Shown one piece after another: positions 18,063-27,334 of a stretch of DNA of 64,000 nucleotides. The DNA is from Gammaproteobacteria bacterium (GTDB lineage Bacteria; Pseudomonadota; Gammaproteobacteria; SZUA-140). How positions within the stretch are numbered: position 1 is the first letter of the stretch; each line of letters starts with the position of its first letter. A program made the translations under genes and the position numbers. A model generated the notes under the pieces. The model made no database searches and was not told the DNA's origin. It worked only from the letters and a program-made list of their open reading frames with translations. Location of the stretch: the NCBI GenBank assembly GCA_020847075.1, contig JADLCS010000042.1, forward strand, positions 1 to 64,000, written 5' to 3'.

Positions 18063-19370
18063 ATGGAGGCGAGAGGCGCGGCGATCGCGGCGCTGGTGGA
18101 GGTGTTCGCCGCCGGTCGCTCCCTCGGCGTTTCCCTGCCCCCGGCGCTGCGGCCGGTGGCGGATCCGCGTGAACGCGCGCTGGCGCAGGATCTCTGCTAC
18201 GGCGTGCTGCGCTGGTGGCCGCGGCTGGAGGCCGTCGCCGCCCTGCTCATGAGCCGGCCGCTGAAGGGGCGCGATACCGATGTCCATTGCGTCATCCTCG
18301 CCGCCCTGTATCAACTGATCTATACCCGCATCCCGCCGCACGCGGCGGTGGACGAGGCGGTGAAGCTCGTGGCCGGTCAGGGCAAACCGTGGGCGCGCGG
18401 GCTGGTCAACGCGGTGCTGCGCCGCTTTCAGCGCGAGCGGGAGGCGGTGCTGGCGCGGGTGGATCGCGACGAGGCGGCCGCGCTGGCGTATCCGCGCTGG
18501 CTGCTCGACCGCCTGCGGACGGCCTGGCCCGACGACTGGCGGGAGATCGCCCGGGCCGGCAACGAGCGCCCGCCCATGTGCCTGCGCGTCAACCGGCGCC
18601 GCGGCGGGCGGGACGAATATCGGCGCGAACTCGCGGCCGCCGGCCTCGCCGCGACGGCGTTGCCGCACGGCGCGGAGGCGCTGGTGCTCGAGCAGCCGGT
18701 CGACGTGGAGCGCCTGCCCGGCTTCTCCGCCGGGCGGGTCTCGGTGCAGGACGCTGCGGCCCAGCTCGCCGCGGGCCTGCTCGCGTCCCGGCCCGGGGAA
18801 CGCGTGCTCGACGCCTGCGCGGCGCCGGGCGGCAAGACGGCGCACATCCTCGAACTGCAGCCCGGGCTCCGGGAACTGGTCGCGCTGGACCGGGACGCCG
18901 CGCGCCTTGGGCGGGTGGGGGAGAATCTCGACCGGCTCGGCCTGGCGGCGACGCTGGTGTGCGCGGACGCGGGCGCGCCCGCGGACTGGTGGGACGGGGA
19001 TCCCTTCGATCGCATCCTGCTCGATGCCCCCTGCTCGGGGTCCGGCGTGATCCGCCGCCATCCGGATATCAAGCGCCTGCGCCGGGACACGGACATCGCG
19101 CCGCTGGCCGCGCAGCAGGCGCGTCTGCTGGAGGCTGCGTGGGGCATGCTCAAGGCGGGCGGTGTGCTCTTGTATGCGACTTGTTCTATCATTCCCGAGG
19201 AAAATGACGGACAGATCGCCCGTTTTCTGGCGCGGCATCCCGAGGCGGCCGCGCGGCGGCCGGAGGCGCGATGGGGAAGGGCATTATCCGCCGGGAGGCA
19301 GATCCTCCCCGGCGAGGACGGTATGGATGGTTTCTATTATGCGTGTATGGACAAGCCCGCCCATGCATGA
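18063..19370 (+). CDS. rsmB: 16S rRNA m5C967 methyltransferase RsmB
   Basis: A 435-residue RNA methyltransferase. An N-terminal NusB-like RNA-binding region (about 1-150) precedes the SAM-binding fold with DACAAPGGKTAHILEL. Catalytic cysteines are C324 in DAPCSGSG and C374 in ATCS. GVIRRHPDIK is the family signature. It follows fmt by 52 bp and leads closely into the DUF4390 gene. Confidence 0.95.
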   Translation: MEARGAAIAALVEVFAAGRSLGVSLPPALRPVADPRERALAQDLCYGVLRWWPRLEAVAALLMSRPLKGRDTDVHCVILAALYQLIYTRIPPHAAVDEAVKLVAGQGKPWARGLVNAVLRRFQREREAVLARVDRDEAAALAYPRWLLDRLRTAWPDDWREIARAGNERPPMCLRVNRRRGGRDEYRRELAAAGLAATALPHGAEALVLEQPVDVERLPGFSAGRVSVQDAAAQLAAGLLASRPGERVLDACAAPGGKTAHILELQPGLRELVALDRDAARLGRVGENLDRLGLAATLVCADAGAPADWWDGDPFDRILLDAPCSGSGVIRRHPDIKRLRRDTDIAPLAAQQARLLEAAWGMLKAGGVLLYATCSIIPEENDGQIARFLARHPEAAARRPEARWGRALSAGRQILPGEDGMDGFYYACMDKPAHA

Positions 19371-19385
19371 CACGGCCGCGGTCCC

Positions 19386-19976
19386 ATGAGCGCCTGCCTG
19401 CGCTGGGGCGCCGCCGTGCTGTTGTCGCTGTGCGTCGGCCTGGCGGCGGCGGATGAGGCCGCCACCGGGGAGGCCGTCACGGAGGAGGCCGCACCCGGCG
19501 TGATCGTGCGCGAGGCGCATACCGACCTCAAGGACGACGTCTATTATCTCCAGGCGAACATCGATTACCGCTTCAGCCGGCCGGCGCTGGAGGCGATGGA
19601 AAAAGGCGTTCCGCTCACCGTGGTGATGCGGATAGAGATCCTCCGCGAACGCAATTACATGTGGAGCCAGAAGGTCGCCTCCCTCGAACAGCGCTATCAG
19701 CTCAGTTTCCACGCGCTCAGTCAGCAGTACATGCTGCGCAACCTCAACAGCGGTTCCCAGTACACCTTTCCCTCCTTCGACGCCGCGCGGACGGTGCTCG
19801 GCACCATCGTGGACCTGCCCGTCATCGACGGCAACCTGCTCGAGGACGGCGCGCGCTATACCGGCCGCCTGATGGCGGAGCTCGACGTCGATCAGTTGCC
19901 GGTGCCGCTGCGGCTGCTCGCCCTGGTCTCCGGGGACTGGCAGTTGAACAGCGAGTGGTTCTCATGGCCGCTCTGA
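19386..19976 (+). CDS. DUF4390 family exported protein
   Basis: A 196-residue protein with a signal peptide ending near AADEAA (about residue 23) and a beta-rich body. In this family the gene almost always sits between rsmB and ntrYX, as here. Its function is not established. Its 3' end overlaps the start of the kinase gene by 13 bp, so translation of the two is probably coupled. The pairing suggests an envelope link to NtrY sensing, which is inference only. Confidence 0.85.
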   Translation: MSACLRWGAAVLLSLCVGLAAADEAATGEAVTEEAAPGVIVREAHTDLKDDVYYLQANIDYRFSRPALEAMEKGVPLTVVMRIEILRERNYMWSQKVASLEQRYQLSFHALSQQYMLRNLNSGSQYTFPSFDAARTVLGTIVDLPVIDGNLLEDGARYTGRLMAELDVDQLPVPLRLLALVSGDWQLNSEWFSWPL

Positions 19977-22246
19977 GGCTGCGTCAGCTCAGCTCGGGGG
20001 TGGCGCCGATTCTGGCCCTGTTCGCCCTGCTGCTGGTCTCGCTTTATCTCATGAGCGCCGCGACGCAGAATTCCGAGGAGTTCGGCCGCCTCTATTTCAG
20101 CCTGCTGCTCATCAACATCCTGGGCCTGGTGACGCTGGTCGTCCTGATCGGGGCCAATCTGGCGCGGCTGATCCGCCAGTACCGCAAGGGGGCGGCCGGC
20201 TCGCGCCTCACCGTCCGCCTGGTGGTGATGTTCGTGATCCTGGCCCTGGTGCCGGTCTCCCTGGTCTATTATTTCTCGCTCGGTTTCATCGAGCGCGGCA
20301 TCGACAGTTGGTTCGATGTGCAGATCGAGAAGGCCTTCGACGACGCGCTCGAGCTCAGCCGGCTGTCGCTCGACGAACGCAAGCGCGAATACCTGCGCCG
20401 CACCCGGCAGATCGGCGCCGACCTGACCCTGGTGCCGGACGAACAGATGCCGCTCGTGCTGAACGACCTGCGCGCGCAGAACGACGTCTACGAGCTCACC
20501 ATGATGACCGCCTCCGGCGGCGTGATCGGCTTCAGCAGCCTCAACCCGCTCGCGATCATGCCGAATCTCCCCTCCGACGCGGTGCTGCGCCAGGTGCGGC
20601 GCGGCGAGACCTACGTCAATCTGGACCCGGTCGGCGACGACCAGCTCTATGTGCGCATCCTGCTGGAGCTTCCCGGCCTGCGGCCGGTGCTGGACACCCG
20701 GCTGCTGCAGGCGATGTTTCCGGTGTCCGGCCGCGTCAACGAACTTACCAACAGCGTGGAGGACGCCTCTTCGCGCTACAAGCAGCTCGCCTATCTGCGC
20801 AAGCCGCTCAAGTACAGTTTCATGCTGACCCTGTCCCTGGTGCTGCTGCTCAGCCTGCTGTCGGCGGTGTGGGCGGCGTTCTTCTCCGCGCGCCGGCTGG
20901 TGGCGCCGGTGCGGGTGCTGGCGATCGGCACGCGCGCGGTCGCCGCCGGCGACTACGACCGCCAGTTGCCGCAGCATTCGAGCGACGAACTCGGCTTTCT
21001 GGTCCGTTCCTTCAACGACATGACGCGCCGGCTGGCGCAGGCGCGCGACGAGGCGCGTCAGAGCCAGCAGCAGGCCGAGAGCGAGCGCGCCTATCTGCGC
21101 GCGGTGCTGGGGCGGTTGTCGTCCGGCGTGCTGACGCTGGATAAGCAGCGCATCGTCCGCACCGCCAACGCGGCGGCGGGGCATATCCTCGGCATCGACC
21201 CCAAGGACTACATCGCCAGCCCGCTGGTCGCGCGGGCGCGCGACCACGAGCATCTGCGGCCGTTCATCGAGGCGATCCGTCCGCACCTGGCCGCCGGCGA
21301 ATCGGACTGGCGCCGCGAGGTGATCCTGTACGGGCCGTCCGGAAAGCAGGTGCTGATGTGCGGCGGGGCGTCGCTGCCCGACCACGGGCACCGCTGGACC
21401 GGCAACGTGCTGGTGGTCGAGGACGTGACCGCCCTGGTACAGGCGCAGCGCGACGCCGCCTGGGGCGAGGTGGCGCGCCGCCTCGCGCACGAGATCAAGA
21501 ACCCGCTCACCCCGATCCGCCTGTCCGCGGAGCGGCTGCGCCGCAAGTACATGAAAGAGATGAGCCCGCAGGACGCGGACATCCTCGACCGCTCCACCCA
21601 TACCATCGTGCAGCAGGTCGAGGTGATGCAGGAGATGGTCAAGGCCTTTTCCGATTACGCGCGCACGCCGCAGCTCAAGCTGCGGCCGCTCGATCTCAAC
21701 GTCATCATCGGCGAGGTCCTGGACCTGTATCGCGGCGACGCCGGCGGCGCACGCTTCGAGACGGAGTTCGATCCCGGCCTGCCGCTGCTGCGCCTCGATT
21801 CGGGCCGGATACGCCAGTTGCTGCACAACCTGATCAAGAACTCGATCGAGGCGGCCGAGCACGGGCGCGAGTGCCATATCCTGTTGCGCACCGCCGTCGT
21901 CGCGGAAGGGGGCGTCGAGAGCGTCGAGCTGCGCGTGCGGGACAACGGGCCCGGGTTGCCCGCGGAGATGATCGGCCGTTACTTCGAGCCGTATTTCACC
22001 ACCAAGCACAAGGGCAGCGGCCTCGGTCTCGCGGTGGTGAAGAAGATCGTGGAGGAGCACGGCGGCATGGTATGGGCGGAGAACGCCCGCGAGGGCGGCG
22101 CGCTCATCGTGGCCCGTTTCCCGATGGAGATGAATCCGGCGGGCGAGACCGGCGCGCCGGGGCAGGAAGGGGCGGGGGATGCGCCGGCGCCGTTCGTCCC
22201 CGGCATGCGGGAACACAAGGCTCAGGCAAGGCAGGTTGAATCATGA
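19964..22246 (+). CDS. NtrY-like sensor histidine kinase
   Basis: A 760-residue membrane kinase. Hydrophobic segments lie near 15-35, 45-67, 82-105 and 284-306, with a periplasmic loop between the last two. Then come a HAMP segment, a PAS domain, HisKA with the phospho-acceptor H509 in RLAHEIKNPLTPIRL, and a HATPase domain with NLIKNSIEAAE, DNGPGLP and GSGLGLAVV. The start at 19964 is chosen because the hydrophobic N-terminus begins there; the frame is open further upstream inside DUF4390. Its stop overlaps the response-regulator start by ATGA. Confidence 0.9.
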   Translation: MAALRLRQLSSGVAPILALFALLLVSLYLMSAATQNSEEFGRLYFSLLLINILGLVTLVVLIGANLARLIRQYRKGAAGSRLTVRLVVMFVILALVPVSLVYYFSLGFIERGIDSWFDVQIEKAFDDALELSRLSLDERKREYLRRTRQIGADLTLVPDEQMPLVLNDLRAQNDVYELTMMTASGGVIGFSSLNPLAIMPNLPSDAVLRQVRRGETYVNLDPVGDDQLYVRILLELPGLRPVLDTRLLQAMFPVSGRVNELTNSVEDASSRYKQLAYLRKPLKYSFMLTLSLVLLLSLLSAVWAAFFSARRLVAPVRVLAIGTRAVAAGDYDRQLPQHSSDELGFLVRSFNDMTRRLAQARDEARQSQQQAESERAYLRAVLGRLSSGVLTLDKQRIVRTANAAAGHILGIDPKDYIASPLVARARDHEHLRPFIEAIRPHLAAGESDWRREVILYGPSGKQVLMCGGASLPDHGHRWTGNVLVVEDVTALVQAQRDAAWGEVARRLAHEIKNPLTPIRLSAERLRRKYMKEMSPQDADILDRSTHTIVQQVEVMQEMVKAFSDYARTPQLKLRPLDLNVIIGEVLDLYRGDAGGARFETEFDPGLPLLRLDSGRIRQLLHNLIKNSIEAAEHGRECHILLRTAVVAEGGVESVELRVRDNGPGLPAEMIGRYFEPYFTTKHKGSGLGLAVVKKIVEEHGGMVWAENAREGGALIVARFPMEMNPAGETGAPGQEGAGDAPAPFVPGMREHKAQARQVES

Positions 22247-23595
22247 AGTCCCATGTACTGGTGATCGACGATGAACGGGATATCCGCGAACTGGTGCGCG
22301 AGATCCTGGAGGACGAGGGCTACGAGGTCAGCGTCGCGGAGGATGCGGCGCAGGCCCGCCAGGCGCGGCGCCAGCGCCGCCCCGATCTCATCCTGATGGA
22401 CGTGTGGCTGCCGGACACCGACGGCCTGAGCCTGCTGCGCGAATGGTCGCAGCAGGGCGGCGTCGACGCCCCGGTGATCATGATCTCGGGGCACGGGACC
22501 GTGGAGACCGCCGTCGAGGCGACCAAGCTCGGCGCCTACGATTTCGTCGAGAAGCCCCTGTCCCTGTCGAAGCTCCTGCTGGTGGTGCAGCGCGCGCTGG
22601 AGGCCGACCGGCTGCAGCGGGAAAACGTGGGCCTGCGCGAACAGGCCCTCGCGCTGGTCGAGCCGATCGGCGGCAGCGCGGTGATGCAGGATCTGCGCGC
22701 CCGGGTCCAGCGCGTCGCCCGCCACAATGCCTGGGTGCTCATCAGCGGAGAGCCGGGCAGCGGCAAGGAGCTGTTTGCGCGTTACCTGCATCACTGCAGC
22801 GCGCGCGGGCAGGGCCCCTTCGTCGAGGCGGGCATCGCCGCGATCGCGGGTGACAACGCGGCGGTCGAGCTGTTCGGCGCGGAGCAGGGCGCGGGCATCC
22901 GCTATGGATTCTTCGAGAAGGCGAACGGCGGCACCCTGCTGCTGGGCGAGATCGGGGAGATGAGTCTCTCGGTGCAGGCCAGGCTGATCGGCGCGCTGGA
23001 GGACAAGCACTTCACGCGCGTCGGCGGCAAGGATCCGGTGCCGTTCGACGTGCGCGTGATCGCCGCGACCCAGCGCGACCTGGAGGCGGACATCAAGGCG
23101 GGGCGCTTCCGGGAAGATCTGTATTATCAGCTCAACGTGGTCCCCCTGCGCATACCGCCGCTGCGCGAGCACGGCGAGGACGTGCCGGCGCTGCTCGATT
23201 ATTACGCCGACGTCTTCGTGAAGCAGGACAACCTGCCGCGGCATCGTTTCACCGACGCGGCGCGCAAGCGCCTCGGCGGCCACCACTGGCCGGGCAACGT
23301 GCGCGAGCTGAAGAACCTGGTGCAGCGCCTGCTGATCCTGGCCGCCGGCGAAGAGATCACGCTGGATGACGTGGAGACGGCGCTGGGCGTGCGCACGCGC
23401 CACACGGCGGAGATCCCGGTCGCCTTCGATTCCGAGCTGCGCACCGCGCGCCTCGAATTCGAGCGGGCCTATTTCGAATATCAGATCGGCGTCGTGGGGG
23501 GTAACATGGCCGAGGTGGCCCAGCGCGCCGGGATCGAGCGCACGCACCTGTACCGCAAGCTGCGCATGCTCGGCATCAAGGCGAAGCAGGACTAG
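22243..23595 (+). CDS. NtrX-like response regulator lacking sigma-54 contact motif
   Basis: A 450-residue protein with receiver (phospho-Asp53, D9/D10, EKPLS lysine), AAA+ and Fis-type HTH domains. Walker A GEPGSGKE (169-176) is intact. The GAFTGA loop is replaced by AEQGAGIRYGFF, and the Walker B aspartate is Gly235 (GGTLLLGEIG instead of LFLDE). It may therefore bind DNA under kinase control without opening sigma-54 promoters. The C-terminal HTH RTHLYRKLRMLGI looks normal. It is coupled to the kinase gene by a 4-bp overlap. Confidence 0.9.
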   Translation: MKSHVLVIDDERDIRELVREILEDEGYEVSVAEDAAQARQARRQRRPDLILMDVWLPDTDGLSLLREWSQQGGVDAPVIMISGHGTVETAVEATKLGAYDFVEKPLSLSKLLLVVQRALEADRLQRENVGLREQALALVEPIGGSAVMQDLRARVQRVARHNAWVLISGEPGSGKELFARYLHHCSARGQGPFVEAGIAAIAGDNAAVELFGAEQGAGIRYGFFEKANGGTLLLGEIGEMSLSVQARLIGALEDKHFTRVGGKDPVPFDVRVIAATQRDLEADIKAGRFREDLYYQLNVVPLRIPPLREHGEDVPALLDYYADVFVKQDNLPRHRFTDAARKRLGGHHWPGNVRELKNLVQRLLILAAGEEITLDDVETALGVRTRHTAEIPVAFDSELRTARLEFERAYFEYQIGVVGGNMAEVAQRAGIERTHLYRKLRMLGIKAKQD

Positions 23596-23648
23596 AATGA
23601 CAGCGGCAGGAATCGTCCGCCGGTCCGGACGCGGGAAGCGATCATAAT

Positions 23649-25022
23649 ATGAAGATAATCATCCTGGGGGCGGGACAGGTCGGCGCGTCCGTAGCGGAGA
23701 ACCTGGCGCGCGAGGCCAACGACATCACGGTGATCGATCACGACGCCAGGCGATTGCAGGACCTGCAGGACCGGCTCGATCTGCGCACCGTCCTCGGCCA
23801 GGCCTCCCACCCCGAGGTGCTGCGGCGCGCCGGGGCCGAGGACGCCGACATGATCATCGCGGTCACCAGCAGCGACGAGACCAACATGGTCGCCTGCCAG
23901 GTGGCCTACACCCTGTTCCATACCCCGACCAAGATCGCGCGCGTGCGCGCGCGCGACTATCTCGCCTATGCGCAGTTGTTCACCCAGGAGGCGCTGCCGA
24001 TCGACATGCTGATCAGCCCGGAGCAGGTGGTGATCGATCAGGTGCAGCGCCTGATCGAATATCCGGGCGCGCTGCAGGTGCTCGACTTCGCCGGCGGGCG
24101 CGTGCGCCTGGTGGCGGTGAAGGCCTATTACGGCGGGCCGCTGGTCGGGCACGAGCTGCGCGAGCTGCGGGAGCACATGCCCGGCATCAAGACGCGGGTC
24201 GCCGCGGTCTTTCGCCGCGGCGCCGCGATCATTCCCCAGGGCGATACGGTGATCGAGGTCGACGACGAGGTGTTCTTCATCGCGGCGACCGAGGATATCC
24301 GCGCGGTGATGGGCGAGCTGCGCCGGCTCGACAAGCCGATCCGGCGCATCGTCCTGGTCGGCGGCGGCAACATCGGCAAGGGACTGGCGCGGGCGTTGGA
24401 GAACCGCTATCAGGTCAAGCTCATCGAGCACGACACGGCGCGCGCGCAGGAGGTGTCGGGCGAGCTGGAGCGGACGCTGGTGCTGCGGGGCGACGCCGCC
24501 GACGAGGACCTGCTGGTCGAGGAGAACATCGAGGATACCGATGTGTTCTGCGCCGTCACCAACGACGACGAGGCGAACATCCTGTCCGCCATGCTCGCCA
24601 AGCGGCTCGGCGCGCGCAAGGTCATCTCGCTGATCAACCGTTCGGCCTACGTCGATCTGGTCGAGAGCGGCAACATCGACATCGCCATCTCGCCCCATCT
24701 CGCGACCATCGGCGGCCTGCTCGCCCACGTGCGCCGCGGCGACGTCGTGGTCGTGCATTCGCTGCGCCGCGGCGCCGCCGAGGCGATCGAGGCGGTGGCG
24801 CACGGCGACATCAAGTCCTCCAGCGTGGTGGGCCGCGCCGTGGAGGACGTCAAGCTCCCGCCCGGCACCACCATCGGGGCCATCGTGCGCGGCGACGAGG
24901 TGCTGATGGCGCACCACGACACGGTGATCGAGGCGGACGACCACGTCATCCTGTTCCTGGTCGATCGCACGCGGATCTCCGAGGTGGAACGCCTGTTCCA
25001 GGTCGGCGTCACCTTCTTCTAG
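23649..25022 (+). CDS. trkA: Trk potassium transport peripheral subunit TrkA
   Basis: A 457-residue cytoplasmic NAD-binding regulator of the Trk potassium channel. It holds two RCK halves: the first Rossmann motif [14 protein letters not shown] near 7-20, the second [14 protein letters not shown] near 238-251, each followed by a TrkA-C domain. It starts 53 bp after the regulator gene and precedes trkH by 69 bp. The gene is intact although its partner trkH is interrupted. Confidence 0.96.
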   Translation: MKIIILGAGQVGASVAENLAREANDITVIDHDARRLQDLQDRLDLRTVLGQASHPEVLRRAGAEDADMIIAVTSSDETNMVACQVAYTLFHTPTKIARVRARDYLAYAQLFTQEALPIDMLISPEQVVIDQVQRLIEYPGALQVLDFAGGRVRLVAVKAYYGGPLVGHELRELREHMPGIKTRVAAVFRRGAAIIPQGDTVIEVDDEVFFIAATEDIRAVMGELRRLDKPIRRIVLVGGGNIGKGLARALENRYQVKLIEHDTARAQEVSGELERTLVLRGDAADEDLLVEENIEDTDVFCAVTNDDEANILSAMLAKRLGARKVISLINRSAYVDLVESGNIDIAISPHLATIGGLLAHVRRGDVVVVHSLRRGAAEAIEAVAHGDIKSSSVVGRAVEDVKLPPGTTIGAIVRGDEVLMAHHDTVIEADDHVILFLVDRTRISEVERLFQVGVTFF

Positions 25023-25091
25023 GCCCGCCCGCATGTACCGTTCACCCGCCTGCCCACGCGCGCTTCCCGGTCGCGCGCGGCCGTCCCGCCG

Positions 25092-26537
25092 ATGCAACTG
25101 CGCGTCATCCAGCGCATAGTCGGCCTGCTGCTGACGCTGTTCGGCCTGACCCTGCTCGCGCCGCTGCTGTTCGCGTGGCGCGGGGGCGACGGCGCCCTGA
25201 ACGGTTTCGCACTCTCCTGCGCCGTCACCCTGATGTGCGGCCTGGCCCTGTGGCTGCCGGTGCGCGGGCTGCGCCTGGACCTGCGCCTGCGCGACGGTTT
25301 TCTGGTGGTGGTGCTGTCGTGGGTGACGCTCGCCCTGTTCGGGGCGCTGCCCTTTTTGTTCGGTCCGGGCCTGTCCTTCGGCGACGCGGTGTTCGAATCG
25401 CTCTCCGGGTTGACCACCACCGGCGCGACCGTGCTGAGCGGCCTGGACGGGCTGCCGGATTCGGTGCTGTATTACCGCCAGCAACTGCAATGGCTCGGCG
25501 GCATGGGCATCATCGTGCTGGCGGTGGCGATCCTGCCGATGCTCGGCATCGGCGGCATGCAATTGTTCCGCGTCGAGACGCCCGGACCGATGAAGGACAG
25601 CCAGCTTAGTCCGCGCGTCGCCGAGACGGCGAAGGCCCTGTGGTACATCTACCTCGGGCTGACCCTGTTTTGCGCGGGCGCGTACTGGATCTGCGGGATG
25701 ACGCTGTTCGACGCGGTCGGTCACAGCTTCTCCACCGTCTCGCTCGGCGGATTCTCCACGCACGACGCCAGTATCGGATACTTCGACAATCCGCTGATCG
25801 AGGACGTGGCGATCGTGTTCATGATCGTTTCGGGGGCGAATTTCGCGCTGCATTTCATCGCCTGGCGCGGCGCGGGCCTGCGGCCCTACACGCGCGATCC
25901 CGACTTCCGTACCTATCTCCTCGTGCTCACCGTCATGACGGCGGTCGCGACCTCGATCCTGTACGTCAGCGGCACCTTCCCCGCGTTCTCCGAATCCTTC
26001 CAGCGCGGCCTGTTCCAGGCGGTATCCATCGCGACCACCACCGGTTTCACCACCTCCGAATATCACCACTGGCCCTCGTTCCTGCCGCTGTTGCTCTTGA
26101 TGAGCAGTTTCATCGGCGGCTGCGCGGGCTCGGCCGGAGGCGGGTTGAAGGTGATCCGCGTCCTGTTGCTGATGCGCCAGGGGACGCGCGAGATCAAGCG
26201 GCTGGTGCACCCCAGCGCCTATTATCCGGTCAAGATCGGGAACTAGGCCCTGTCCAGCGAGGTCATAGACTCGATCTGGGGCTATTTCTCGCTCTACGTC
26301 GTGTGTTTCTGCGTCATGACTCTGCTGGTGGCGGCCACCGGGGTCGATCTCGTCACCGCGTTTTCCGCCGTGGCCGCCTGTGTCAACAACATGGGCGCGG
26401 GCCTCGGCGACGTCGGCGCGGATTTCGCCGGCCTGAACGCGGCCTCGAAGTGGGTGCTGTGCGTGGCCATGCTGCTCGGACGACTCGAGATGTTTACCCT
26501 GCTGGTACTGTTCACGCCCGCGTTCTGGCGCAAATGA
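25092..26537 (+). pseudogene. trkH: TrkH potassium channel subunit, interrupted by an in-frame TAG
   Basis: The 5' part encodes 384 residues beginning MQLRVIQRIVGLL, with pore loops LTTTGATV (about 107), STVSLGGFST (about 215) and ATTTGFTT (about 314). Codon 385 (26244-26246) is TAG. The same frame then continues for 96 codons to TGA at 26537: ALSSEVIDSIWGYF..., pore loop NNMGAGLG and LEMFTLLVLFTPAFW. Both parts align end to end with TrkH, and 481 codons in total equals the normal length. The TAG replaces an Arg in the conserved KIGNRAL-type stretch. The truncated product would lack the fourth pore loop. This is a nonsense mutation or a sequence error. Confidence 0.9.
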
Positions 26538-26580
26538 TCCGGCCGCGGGGTTCGGATGGGAAGATCGACGGAGGAGAACG

Positions 26581-27156
26581 ATGAGCGAAGACCGTGAGAA
26601 ATGGGATGCGATCTATAGTCGGAAGACGGGATTTCCCGGCGCGCCGTCCCGCGTGCTGGCCGAGAACATACACCTGCTGCCGGTCGCCGGCGCTGCGCTC
26701 GAGATCGCCTGCGGTCTGGCCGGCAACGCCGTCCTGCTGGCCGAGCGCGGCCTCGATACCCGGGCGTGGGATATCTCCCCGGTGGCGATCGAGCAGGTGA
26801 ACCGGTACGCGCGCGAGCGCGGTCTGCCGCTCACGGGCGAGGCGTGCGACGTGATGGAGCGGCCGCCGGCGCCCGCCTCCTGCGACGTCATCGTCGTCGC
26901 CCATTTCCTGGACCGGGCGCTGATACCCCATCTCGTCGGGGCGCTGCGCCGTGGCGGGCTGCTGTTCTACCAGACCTTCACGCGCACGCGCGTGACGGAC
27001 GCCGGGCCGGGAAATCCGGAGTTCCGCCTCGCGGACAACGAACTGCTCGGGCTGTTCTCCCCGCTGCGGCTGCTCGTGTATCGCGAAGAGGGCCGCGTCG
27101 GCGCGCTGGACCGGGGGCTGCGCGACGAGGCGCTGATCGTGGCGCAGAAGACCTGA
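26581..27156 (+). CDS. Class I SAM-dependent methyltransferase (TehB-like)
   Basis: A 191-residue methyltransferase. It starts MSEDREKWDAIYSRK, has the SAM-binding motif ALEIACGLAGNAVLLA (in place of the usual ExGxG), then DISPVAIEQVN, and the post-motif segment GGLLFYQTFTRTRV. This resembles TehB/UbiG-like small-molecule methyltransferases. The start is preceded by GGAGGAG. The substrate is unknown. It stands alone on the plus strand between trkH and a convergent acyltransferase gene. Confidence 0.8.
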   Translation: MSEDREKWDAIYSRKTGFPGAPSRVLAENIHLLPVAGAALEIACGLAGNAVLLAERGLDTRAWDISPVAIEQVNRYARERGLPLTGEACDVMERPPAPASCDVIVVAHFLDRALIPHLVGALRRGGLLFYQTFTRTRVTDAGPGNPEFRLADNELLGLFSPLRLLVYREEGRVGALDRGLRDEALIVAQKT

Positions 27157-27194
27157 GTGGGGTGTGTCCTGTCTCTCTCTGCGCCTGGAGGGAG

Positions 27195-27229
27195 AGGACT
27201 AAGGACTAAGGACTGAAGACTAGGGACTG
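27195..27229. repeat. Degenerate heptanucleotide tandem repeat (AGGACTA-type)
   Basis: Five 7-nt units follow one another: AGGACTA, AGGACTA, AGGACTG, AAGACTA, GGGACTG. They sit in the 178-bp space between the methyltransferase and acyltransferase genes. The period of seven matches the GATCACC array near 48.8 kb. Confidence 0.75.
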
Positions 27230-27334
27230 AGTGAAAGGCAAAAAGAATATTCCTGTTTCCCTGCGAGCGGGCGGAGGGGGATGGCGTGTTCGACCCGCAG
27301 GGCGGGGGTACGAGACATGCCCGCCCCGTGATGG

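Noticed and set aside
19892-22216. 774-codon minus-strand frame opposite the NtrY-like kinase
   Set aside because: The kinase has all expected domains in order. The opposite frame is His/Gln/Arg-rich with no domain.
26244-26246. UAG as a sense codon (pyrrolysine or code change) in trkH
   Set aside because: Neighbouring genes such as trkA and the NtrX-like gene end in TAG, so UAG is an ordinary stop here, and the position is Arg in homologues. A plain mutation or sequence error is simpler.
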